Shown: in pieces, positions 55,450 to 64,000 of the stretch
Layout of the letters: every line of letters starts with the position of its first letter
How positions within the stretch are numbered: position 1 is the stretch's first letter
Made by a program: the position numbers and the translations under genes
DNA from: Periplaneta americana
Taxonomy: Eukaryota > Arthropoda > Insecta > Blattodea > Blattidae
Assembly: GCF_040183065.1 (NCBI RefSeq)
Contig: NC_091133.1
Coordinates: 137,565,806 to 137,629,805, forward strand
DNA: 64,000 bases
Direction: 5' to 3'
Notes under the pieces: generated by a model
Database searches by the model: none
The model's input: the letters and a program-made list of their open reading frames with translations, nothing else
What the model was told of the DNA's origin: nothing

Positions 55450-56352
55450 ACCCCCGAAAATTATCATACATTATTATTAATTAATAGAAATTTATGAACT
55501 CTTAGTAACTGAGATACCGGACATTATTGCCTCACCTCTCATCTACATCGAATTTATATCTACCAGCATCCATAGGGCACCGTCTGTAGAAATCAGAACT
55601 CCATCATACAATGCTACAATGCCGAGAAAAAAAGAAAATAGATGCTGATGTACCATCGCAGCTCACCAAATACTATTGGGACACCCGCAGGAAAATGGAA
55701 GAAATCCAAGATCCGTAGCATTGATCAACAACAACAGTAACTGAGATTAATTCTAAAAGACAATAAAATAAAATTACACGACAGTGCTCTCTATTTAAGT
55801 TGTGTTATATGAAATAAAAATTAGATTATGGAAACATGAAATGATGAAAGGAATAGCCATAAGACCAATGCTCACAAGACTGTTCTGTTACATTGCACAT
55901 CTCGCTATACTCTCTGCAAACAACAGATGGAGACCACTTATTTAAGCTGTCAAGCAATAATGTACCTACCCAACTGAGAAAAGACATCCAAGATCATGAG
56001 CAACAGTAAACAACATATTAATTAGATACAAATTTATAGAAGTGAAAATGATTTATTCTGCCTTTAATATTTGACACAACAGAAAAATAATGACGAAAGA
56101 TAATTAAGAATAACATTTTGTCATTAGCAAAATAATTCATTACAAACCTGATTATATCCATTCTCATAATAACACTAGGCTATGTAAAAGAACGAACTTT
56201 TGCATTCTGTTGTTCATATAACATAATCCTTCACAGGAGGTAATTTTCAAACCTGCATACTTGAGGAAACTAAAAGTAAATGTTTATCTTTCATTTGATC
56301 CTCACGAACTTTCATTGTGCAATAAATACTTGGATTACCAAACACTTCATCA
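55450..56352 (-). other. Probable 3' UTR and downstream flank of LSM2
   Basis: The LSM2 stop codon is at 56353-56355. A minus-strand AATAAA (TTTATT at 56052-56057) lies about 300 bases downstream as a candidate polyadenylation signal. No other gene is visible. Confidence 0.5.
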
Positions 56353-56478
56353 TTAGCGAGACTGCACTGCAGCTTCTTTCCTTGCAGCATCCTGTAGCAA
56401 TTGAGTATCTACTTCATCAGCTGGCAGTTGGACATACCGCACGACAGAGCCTCGAATGAAGCAGTTTTTTACTGATAA
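56353..56478 (-). CDS. LSM2: LSM2, last coding exon
   Basis: The exon encodes 41 residues, LSVKNCFIRGSVVRYVQLPA then DEVDTQLLQDAARKEAAVQS R, and a stop (TAA). All but the last few residues match metazoan LSm2, whose C-terminal half has exactly this sequence. LSm2 is a subunit of the LSm2-8 ring that binds U6 snRNA in the nucleus and of the LSm1-7 ring in cytoplasmic mRNA decay. The segment holds the Sm2 motif strand (IRGSVVRYV) and the acidic C-terminal helix. The acceptor TTTTTCCAG (56487-56479, minus) precedes the exon in phase 0, so it is an exon rather than a processed copy. The first about 54 codons are not in this window as far as I could see and would lie beyond the repeats to the right. 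Confidence 0.95.
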   Translation of the reverse strand, partial: LSVKNCFIRGSVVRYVQLPADEVDTQLLQDAARKEAAVQSR

Positions 56479-57529
56479 CTGGAAAAATGTAATAACCAAT
56501 GTAAGTGTATATCTTCTTTTAAAGCAGTATTTAACATTTCCATAAAGGCCTAACAGAAGTCACATTTTAACCACACTGCTATTTATGTAACACTCCAAGA
56601 TGCATGCACAACTTAAATGTAGCCTACTATAGAGCAGAAAAGCCAAATGAACATGGCAACAACTTCTTTGCTTTCTGACAATGCTTTTTTCAGATTTTTC
56701 TGCTATATACACTTACTGATTTCTTGTGAATGTTATCTGGTTCATGGAATCATATCCATTTTTTGTTTCAATTATTCATCATTTTGTTGAATACCTAAAG
56801 TTCATGGGTTATGCAGACTTCAAAGTAAAAATATTCAGTCATCAAAAGCTAACACAAAATGGCTAAACAAAGAGTGATACATAAGTACCCTACACATTCA
56901 CAAAGAAACACGAGTGCAGATATTAGAAAAACACGAGAGTTACTGCGATAAATTAAGAAAAGAAACAGTTGCTATGTTCAGCCAACTGCTCACTTCTACA
57001 AAACTAAGAAGTGCACACTGTATTAGTGCTGATCATATTACTGCAATAAATTAAGAAAAGAAACAGTTGCTATGTTCACTTCTACAAAACTGACAAGTGC
57101 ACACTATATTAATGCTGATCATATTACTACAATAAATTAAGAAAAACAGTTGCTATGTTCAGCCCGCTGCTCACTTCTACATTCACATCTCCTAAAATGA
57201 TCTCACACTGACCTTTTAATGCCTTTAATATATGAGAATTTGTAGACAAGCAGTCTATCTTTCATTTACCTCATAAACAAAAATAGTCCCAAGAAATGAA
57301 ATCTGGAAAATAAGGTGACAATGCTTCACTAATCATTAGATCATTTAATGTCTTTACAATTCTGTTCATTGCAGTTACATTGACCTCCAACAAGTAGTTA
57401 GGCCTATAGACTTTTCTTGTTCTGTCAATTCGTTACAGAACAGAGTTAATATGTCAATAACATATCTTTCAGATTTCACAATCTCTTCATGCAACACCAA
57501 CTTCAATTTTCAAGTCAAATAAGAGAAAG
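56479..57529 (-). other. LSM2 intron, part
   Basis: It contains the three-unit direct repeat listed separately. No other element is recognised. Confidence 0.65.
56940..57181. repeat. Direct repeat, about 2.5 copies of a 86-100-bp unit
   Basis: AATAAATTAAGAAAAGAAAC then AGTTGCTATGTTCA recurs at about 56947 (as GATAAATT), 57045 and 57131. Each is followed by CTTCTACAAAACT and, in two copies, AAGTGCACACT and GCTGATCATATTACT. Unit lengths differ by short indels. Confidence 0.9.
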
Positions 57530-60070
57530 TAGGGTGGGTCATGTGTTTAGTTGAGGGTACTGGCAACAATTTGCGTACTGTAAGTAGGCCTAATAGAAGT
57601 TTTCCAGTTTCTCCTCTTGATTTGATATTAATAACACTACACTTCTATGCCAAAGGTTCATACCAGATTGTTGTCATGGAAATTTTGGAATTTGCAAGTG
57701 TGATGGACTTTCTTCCACAAGTACTATATTTCTTCGAGATATTCTTTTGTAACACTGGTCATGATTGGTGGTTGAGCTATTGGAAATTGCTCCAGTCAAT
57801 CAAATATGAATAATTATTCGTATTTTGAATTTGCAGCCATCATATTCACTATTTCTCTTACATTTTCTCCTTTCATTATTCTAGTTACTGCTAGCTTCCT
57901 TGTGAGGTCGTTCATCTGATAATATGGCAACAAGCAAACTGTCAGGTAGTACATACAATGCGTTTCTTGCCAATGACTGCTTTATGCTCATGAGAAAGTG
58001 TGATAGTCGAATTGCCAAGAATAGAAATTTAGTGCCATAGTCACAGAAAGGTTGTTTATTTATGCTGAACCACACAGACTAAGCATACATCTGATCCACA
58101 AATTTGGCTACAACATGTAACTTTTTTAAGTGTCTTTCTGTGGAAATGGCCTATATTAATTCTTAATATTCTGTAGATGGTTATTCAGCAGGAATTATCC
58201 AGTTTCAAGGTTTCTTAGCTGTTGGATTTTCTTCACAATTTCCAGTATTCACAGCTTCACTTTTATTTCATATAAGTACTCAGAACGTTATTATCTAATG
58301 ATGGAGATTCTGCAGAAATTGAATAGTTTTCACACACTCCTTGTTGCTTCCTGATAGAACCAACAAACACATACGGTCCACTTGTGCACCCATATATTTC
58401 TTTCAGAAAATATAGAAGAAATATAATAAATAAATGCACCATTGCAAAGAAGGTCTTCCTACAACATCATCAAGATGGTGAGTAACTTCTACTTGAGCAC
58501 TTAAATTTGTGTTTGTGCCATCATAGCCAACAGCATCCGGAACTACATGATTTTTTTTTTTTAATGGTTCTGTAATAGAATACGCAATATTGTTCGCATT
58601 GCTGCTTTTTCTATAGCAGTTGTCTGGCTCAAATATAAAATAATGCTCCTCCATTTTAAATTCTTTATAGACTATGCATCCTTTTCTTGTAATCACTAGA
58701 GACCAGTCCTTTCTATCACCAAAGTAAATGCCTCTTGGTTTCACTTCCAGTTCTGTTTTATTTCTGTCACAACACTACGATTTTCTGCAACTTCTCTTTG
58801 AATTTTACTCTTATCAATTTCATTGGTAACATTATCTTCTGATGCAAAATTGAAGTTCTTTAGTATTGCAGTGGCGACCGCTGCAACTTTCTCAAATTAA
58901 CACCTGTTCTATCTTTGACATTAGCATGCACAGGCAGGATAATCTCATCTGTGACTGCATCTCCTTTTTCCAGATCTTGCTTCTGTTTCTAAAGGATATT
59001 TCTAGGCAAAATCAGAATCATTTTCTGAAGAAGAGATGCTCGTTCCCAGAGTGTATGATCACCTGACACATTCGATTGTTGATGTCAGAAGCTTCCTTGG
59101 AAGATCGCTATTTAGATTTTCTTTTTTCTCTTTCCTGGACTTTGTTTGTTGTCTCAGTATCCACAACACTAATAACACTTTTCTTCATCGTACTCTACTC
59201 GATAAGCAAGCTTTTTCAAGTTCAGGAATTTTATTGATTTCTTGCATTTACATGAAGTAAAGTCCAAACAGTTACAAAGCAGCTACATCAAAGAGTACAG
59301 TAGCATATATTTTAATGTAGGGCAGCATTTTACGAAGCTTCTCTTCTTTTCTTTTTTCTCCAATTTTTAGTACATTTTGCACTGCAGCATGGTATTTTTG
59401 TACCATGTTTGTCATTCAACACTTTGGGAATTGAGACCACCTCCAAGTTCCATCTATTGTCACTTCCTTATAGATCAAATTAGCCAAAGGCTCTTTGTTA
59501 TTTTTTTCCTTTCAAATGAGACATGTCAATAAGAATCATCTCATCACACCTTGATATGTTGGAAAATATTTCATCTCAAGATCTTCTGGAGTTCCAAAGA
59601 TTTCTTCTGTTTTTGATGCACATTCCTTCCTTGTGCAGATCGCAGATTTAGACATAATTGAGAAGTAATAAGAACGAAAACAACCACCTCTCAACACAAC
59701 TGCAACAGCAATACTTACCCTGAGAACAAAGAAAATAAGCAAATTTCAGTTTCCTGCCGAGAATGTAGGTTCCTCTCTTTCCATGCCCCCAAAGCATAAA
59801 GGTATAACCCTCATTCACTCTCGCACATGTTCTTATAGAAGTTTTGGTGGAGTTAATGCAAAAAAATAAGCTTACAATTAGCATATGAAATGAAATTATA
59901 ATTTACACCTGCATGTTATTTTATTCTTTTACTTTTAAAGTGATTACGCTTAGATAAGAAATTAATTTATAATCATTGAAATTTTGTGTGCCAACTTTTC
60001 TCTACATAATACAACTTTTTAGACAAATATGTTTTTCAATTTAGCAAAAAACTTTTTTCGACCCACCCTA
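57530..60070 (-). mobile_element. Unclassified 2.5-kb element with 11-bp inverted ends
   Basis: TAGGGTGGGTC at 57530-57540 is inverted at 60060-60070 (GACCCACCCTA). Between them the minus strand carries scattered coding remnants. About 58560-58440 reads VGYDGTNTNL... then RPSLQWCIYLLY, and about 58075-57890 reads MWFSINKQPFCDYGTKFLFL then LPDSLLVAILSDERPH. From memory these recall a widespread, repeat-associated insect protein family (GCDGTxTNTG...RPLQWxxCLLH, MWFSIK...ENxLLAMxxDDREHIREL), but I cannot name it. No target duplication is evident next to the ends. Confidence 0.6.
58403..58744 (-). pseudogene. Remnant of an uncharacterised, repeat-associated insect protein
   Basis: The frame reads MKPRGIYFGDRKDWSLVITR and ends with a DGTNTN motif and GRPSLQWCIYLLY. 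In relatives I recall, the motif is DGT-x-NTG followed by RPLQW-x-x-C-x-LH, so the Cys and Trp are kept but a histidine is lost. The middle carries a Lys-rich tract (EPLKKKNHVV). It lies within the element bounded by TAGGGTGGGTC ends. Function unknown. Confidence 0.5.
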
Positions 60071-60107
60071 CCATCTAGCCTAAATCCGTCTTTGAATTTA
60101 CTATCAC

Positions 60108-60178
<71 letters not shown>
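60108..60178. repeat. (AAT)n microsatellite
   Basis: About 23 AAT units in a row, just outside the preceding element. Confidence 0.97.
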
Positions 60179-60179
<1 letters not shown>

Positions 60180-60449
60180 CTTGTCGAACTGATAGGTTAT
60201 CTCACATTCGAGAAATGCAAGAACCTCGGTTACCCATTCAATAGCATTATGTGTTTTAAATGCTTGTAACTGTTTCTTATAACAAGGTCTAAAAATGGAA
60301 AAAAAAATATATATAAATAAATAAAAATTTCTTAAAATATACAAACGAATCCTTAAATAATGTAATTAAGGATATTAAAATAACCCAATTCAGCAAGCTG
60401 TAAGAAAACATAAAATACCACATTCCGCCCTAACTAGTAAATTGAAGGG

Positions 60450-60720
60450 TAAAGTGACTCCTAATTGATGGTCATTCAGTCCTGCCAAAGTATGTGCAGA
60501 AAATAAAATTCTCCTGTTTGCCTTGCTCCCAGATGCCACACATTCCACAACCTGTAGAAGTTTGTGTGTTTCAGTCCTTAAAAGCTGGTTGGATAAATGT
60601 AGTGAAGGACTTTTCAGATAAGAATAAGAGAAGCGTAGTATATAGAAAAAATTCTGGTCAATCATTGGAGAGAGTGTTTGATGAAAGAGCAACTCCAGAA
60701 TGGTTTCCATAAATGTGCAG
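60450..60720 (+). pseudogene. pogo/jerky-like transposase, C-terminal part of DDE domain
   Basis: One open + strand frame reads DGHSVLPKYVQKIKFSCLPC then SQMPHIPQPVEVCVFQSLKA GWINVVKDF and ends TPEWFP and a stop (60709-60711). The pattern (D/N)GHxxH...P.HSTHxLQPLDVxVFxxLKxxW is the end of the DDE domain of CENP-B/jerky-type pogo transposases. DGHS carries the second catalytic Asp region. Neither the DNA-binding N-terminus nor the first catalytic Asp is present. Confidence 0.78.
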
Positions 60721-60769
60721 CATCTTTTCATTTGATGCAAATGCAGTAGATTATTCTCGATGCATGTGC

Positions 60770-61230
60770 CATGAGTCTAGATGTGTTGATGGAAATGGAA
60801 CTGTGAGCATCAAGCCAACAACAATGTGGAACATCTGTTGTATTTAGAATCAGCTATGAAAACTGGACGTGCTGAAGAATTCAGAGCTGCTGCAGCATAT
60901 AATCCAATGACTCCAACAATTGCTGATGATGCCACACTGACCTGTCATGAAAACAACAATGTTCAAGAAGCGCAACAGAATGGAGAAGAAATGCAGACTG
61001 CAGACTGAGGAGGTGCAGCAAATTGAGGAAGTTTACCATATTGGAGAAGAAATCCAGAAGAATGGAGAAAATCTACTATTTACTACTGCAATTCAGCCTT
61101 CAATTGAAGGGTGATTCCACTTTTTGGTCAAATTAATATTTTGCTTGTTTCATACATTAAAAATATGCCCGACCTTTTAATGCAAGAATAGTGTGATTCC
61201 GAGTAAGGGACAGTGAAATTGGAGCTGAGT
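60770..61230. other. Stretch without a recognised gene
   Basis: An open frame at 60826-61008 reads acidic, Glu/Gln/Ala-rich (ENNNVQEAQQNGEEMQ) and may be a C-terminal continuation of the pogo-like gene, but no motif confirms it. Confidence 0.45.
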
Positions 61231-61261
61231 TCCCAATCTATTCTTGTATACTCTGTCCTTA

Positions 61262-61318
61262 AGTTAACCTCATAAGAACTAGTCCAGAGAGGTTAGGTCA
61301 GGTGATCTGGGAGGGCAA

Positions 61319-61364
<46 letters not shown>

Positions 61365-61640
61365 AGATTAGGCAAACACCAAAGAAGCTGGTTTGTAAGT
61401 CCGATTTCCTTGCAGCTCTCTGACATGTGCCATATGAGTAGTCTGTCTCCTGGCTCAATCGGCGCAAAGATTTCTTTGGTTAGTTCACTATACACAATCT
61501 TGACTCATTGCAGGTCTGTGTTCTCCACTCTTGCTGAGGAGTGAGCCTGTTGTCTCCAACTTTCTTGCCATCGATACAATTTTTGATCTGGTTGGACATT
61601 GGGCACACTGATGTCTCTTCAAAATGCCCACTGTGTTTGA
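61262..61640 (-). pseudogene. Tc1/mariner-like transposase scraps around a T41 run
   Basis: The minus strand has KIVSMARKLETTGSLLSKSG near 61590-61530 (an N-terminal helix-turn-helix-like segment), then SELTKEIFAPIEPGDRLLIW (about 61480-61420), then PPRSPDLTSLD (61312-61280, the third catalytic Asp region of Tc1/mariner). A run of 41 T separates the last two. The middle is deleted and it is a different family from the copy at 50.4 kb. Confidence 0.65.
61323..61363. repeat. Homopolymer run of 41 T
   Basis: Uninterrupted; length in the source genome may differ from assembly. Confidence 0.9.
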
Positions 61641-61649
61641 ATCAAGGAA

Positions 61650-62200
61650 TATGGAAATAAATTTTCACAATAAAAACACGCTGCCAAATTGAGAATGGCA
61701 TGTCAGTGTTATGACTGCAAAAACTAGAGACTGTGAACTAATTACTAATGGCCAACAATAGTCATAATAGTCAACAATGGATGGTAGGGGTACCAATATA
61801 GATTCTCTCAGAGTCACTGAGTTCATTACACTCAATTTCAAGTTTATATTAGCTTCCAGGGGGAAATTATAACTCATTAAAATTGTAAAGGTTTATATGG
61901 ATCACTCTGTAGTTCTAAACAATTTTTAACACTTTGTTTAAAACTTTTTGTTTTAAACGTGACAATTCTGCTGTCAAGTCACTATTATTGTCAGAAGTTT
62001 CGTCAATACAGTATTTTCTAAAACTTACAGTTCCCATTTCACACTGAACTTCTTTTCCATATGTTCAAAGGGGCACAAGTGCAGAGATGAAATTTCATTA
62101 ACTATCACATCACAAGTAGAAGTACATGTTGTTTGAAAAAGTGTGGAGACAATCTTTCTCCTCTTTTGTCACGTATCGTAAATTTCGTGTTCTCATATAG
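61650..62200. other. Stretch without a recognised gene
   Basis: AT-rich; the short open frames have no recognised domain. Confidence 0.5.
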
Positions 62201-62201
62201 C

Positions 62202-62507
62202 CTATTTTGTGCTTTCAACATCTCTTATAGTTAATATTACTGTAGACTTAAGGCAAGGTCCTTTTCTCTTATCGAGCATAAATTTAAACTTTCTAACCTT
62301 ACATCCAACATAACCAGATGGTAAAAAATGGTCAGAGCAAATATTATTACATCTTGGGATGAAGTGTTTTCTCTTACAAAACTGCACCCATGCCAAATCT
62401 CACTTTGGAGAGAGGTCTCTTCTCGAAAATGAGTAGAATTTTCTCTCCTTTCTGTCCTTGCATGCATATCTGAAACACCCATAAACCGCACACTGAGGAA
62501 CTGTTAA
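62202..62507 (-). pseudogene. THAP zinc-finger domain with an in-frame stop
   Basis: On the minus strand from 62495, QCAVYGCFRYACKDRKERKF then YSFSRRDLSPK, a stop codon (TGA), DLAWVQFCKRKHFIPRCNNI and CSDHFLPSGYV. This is the THAP DNA-binding fold: C-x4-C at the start, a conserved W (AWVQF), and C-x2-H (CSDHF) with the following F-x-P-type loop. The TGA is where THAP proteins commonly have Trp (TGG), so a single substitution may have broken it. THAP domains occur in P-element-type transposases and in host proteins derived from them. Here it ends 90 codons on, without a catalytic domain. CCTCAG just upstream of the first Cys could be a splice acceptor. Confidence 0.75.
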
Positions 62508-63039
62508 ACTGCACGGGAAAGGATGAAATTCACTGTGACTTGTGTCCTATTGTTGCAGCTGAGCAATCCCTGACTGACATCACACTAATCCAAGAATCTG
62601 TTCTCCTGAAATAATAGTGGTCAGCTGGAAGTTAAATTAATTGCATTGTTGCTTTGAAGAATACTACATTCGTTTAATAAAATTTTATATTTTATGTTGA
62701 GTTCTCCTTTAATAGAATCTCTGCAAAAAAAAAAAAAAAAATAAAGGAAAATTATACCTCTTCTGCTAGTCACTTCCTTAGTATGAAAAATGGTTTTAGT
62801 TTACATGGATACAGACTATGATGTTTTCTTAGAATTCTCCAAAATGTAGTATAGTCTATAATTCAACTCAAGATGGCTGGACACCTAACTAACTCTACTA
62901 ATTGCATAGTTACTACTATGCCATTACTTCTCTGAAGCACCTCAACAGCGGTGACTTCACTGATTACATTGAGTCTTCCAGATTTCTTCTTATCAGCAAC
63001 AGACCAGTTCCCTCGAACCACCTGATGAAATCCCCATAA
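62508..63039. other. Stretch without a recognised gene
   Basis: It contains a poly(A) run at 62727-62741. Nothing coding. Confidence 0.5.
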
Positions 63040-63051
63040 TTACGAATGGAA

Positions 63052-63282
63052 TGTTAAATGTTATGTTTTATTTAACGACGCTCGCAACTGCAGTGGTTAT
63101 ATCAGCATTGCTGGACGTGCCGGAATTTTGTCCCACAGGAGTTCTTTTACATGCCAGTAAATCTACTGACATCAGGCTATCGCATTTAAGCACACTTAAA
63201 TGCCAACGACCTGGCCCAGGATCGAACCTGCAACCTTGGGCATAGAAGGCCAGCGCTATACCAACTTACCAACCAGGTCAAC
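63052..63282 (-). mobile_element. tRNA-derived SINE (third family) with 12-bp target duplication
   Basis: Flanked by TTACGAATGGAA at 63040-63051 and 63283-63294. On the minus strand it has a tRNA-like head (GGTTGGTAAGTTGGTATAGC, then B box GGTTCGATCCTGG) and ends GCGTCGTTAAATAAAACATA. The tail matches the other SINEs (GCGTCxTxAAATAA), but the body is different, so it belongs to a separate family sharing the same 3' end. Confidence 0.9.
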
Positions 63283-63294
63283 TTACGAATGGAA

Positions 63295-64000
63295 CATGGG
63301 ACTTCTCGTAAATTGTTAATTATTCTAAATTTTCTCAACCCTTGAGTATGATTCCTATATTGCATTGGATAATCTGTATTCTAATATTTAATGACAGAAC
63401 TGTGGCTTGAAACTTCAAAATTTATGTAGCAGTAAATAAATAAAATCATTAAAGTTTAATCTATAGAAATGCAGAAAGTAACAAATAAAATATCGCAATG
63501 TTTGTCTACCTCAAATATAATATTTATAATGCTTTAAAGTTTGAAGTGACTTTTGAATGACGTTATATAACATCAGGAATAAAATGAACAGAATTAGAAG
63601 CAGGAAACACGATGCTAAATCATACAATGAAGCTATAATGTTCTGTGACTCTGCCTTTGCAATCCAAGCCACAGAACACAACCTGGCAGTCCCTGAATAA
63701 GTATTGTACTAAAACTTTTATTCTTCAGTGGATTTCCTCCCACATGGTAAACAAATTATATCCTCTTGCACTGGCGAAAAAAGGGACAATCATGGACATA
63801 GTACAAATAATGAACAATTCAATCCTCCTAATTAAATCAAAATTGGCATAAATATAATTAACAAAACATTTACACACTACCCCTGCCGAGGAAATGGTGG
63901 CAAAATCTTCTAGACCACTGATCTTCAACCTCTACTGTACTTGAATAGGACAGCCTCCAACAGCATTTAAGACTAGGTGAATGTTACAAAGGAGACACTG
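63295..64000. other. Window end, no gene recognised
   Basis: AT-rich. The longest frames (63645-63851 + and 63725-63928 -) overlap on opposite strands and show no domain. Confidence 0.5.

Noticed and set aside
60075..60344. Poly-Ile frame across the AAT microsatellite
   Set aside because: A simple repeat read as protein.
61279..61544. Poly-Lys or poly-Phe frames across the T41 run
   Set aside because: They are homopolymer artefacts.
56479..64000. Earlier LSM2 exons (MLFYSFFKSLVG-type start)
   Set aside because: No matching minus-strand sequence was seen between 56479 and 64000; absence by eye is not proof.

Overview
The window is AT-rich, intron-rich and densely packed with transposable elements, as in a large arthropod genome. 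No bacterial gene organisation is visible. The tRNA-derived SINE family, the mix of mobile elements and the long introns suggest a hemimetabolous insect, perhaps a cockroach or termite, but that placement is inference from memory of similar repeats. Only two host genes are supported. On the + strand are the last three visible exons of an LMX1-type LIM-homeobox gene: 13248-13443 (second half of the homeodomain), 14547-14654, and 40415-40650 (C-terminus and stop). Splice phases agree across two introns, the second about 25.8 kb long. On the - strand, 56353-56478 is the last coding exon of LSM2, the U6 snRNA-associated Sm-like protein. The two genes are convergent. The LIM domains and first half of the homeodomain of LMX1, and the first part of LSM2, were not found here.

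Everything else recognisable is mobile or tandemly repeated DNA. 1-13 kb (upstream LMX1 intron or flank): a cluster of short palindromic repeats; a complete but decayed hAT element (1186-3955) next to its own internally deleted 195-bp derivative; CR1/jockey-like and RTE-like LINE remnants; a Penelope-like fragment; SINEs. 14.8-23 kb: a 47-bp minisatellite of about 57 units whose outlying copies show that later insertions split the array. One insertion is a 4.4-kb element with arms of about 400 bp that carries another long-armed palindromic element, a SINE and a small MITE.

25.5-36.9 kb is a nest of insertions that can be ordered by their ends: a Helitron (25475-36938) contains a Ty3/Gypsy-like LTR retrotransposon (25518-34811). 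That retroelement contains a hAT element (28122-31629) and a 5'-truncated LINE. The hAT in turn contains a Penelope-like element and an inverted cluster of tRNA-like units. 37-64 kb, around the LMX1 3' end and LSM2, holds pogo-like, piggyBac (47003-49467, with TTAA ends), Tc1/mariner, hAT, R2-like and THAP remnants, an unclassified 2.5-kb element with short inverted ends, SINEs and microsatellites.

All transposon reading frames examined carry stops, frameshifts, deletions or nested insertions, so none looks active as it stands. I found no convincing new multi-gene system. The most informative observations are the datable nest, the autonomous/deleted hAT pair with its duplicated flank, the GTGACTAACGTAACA motif array, the tRNA-bearing inverted units and the LMX1 intron minisatellite.
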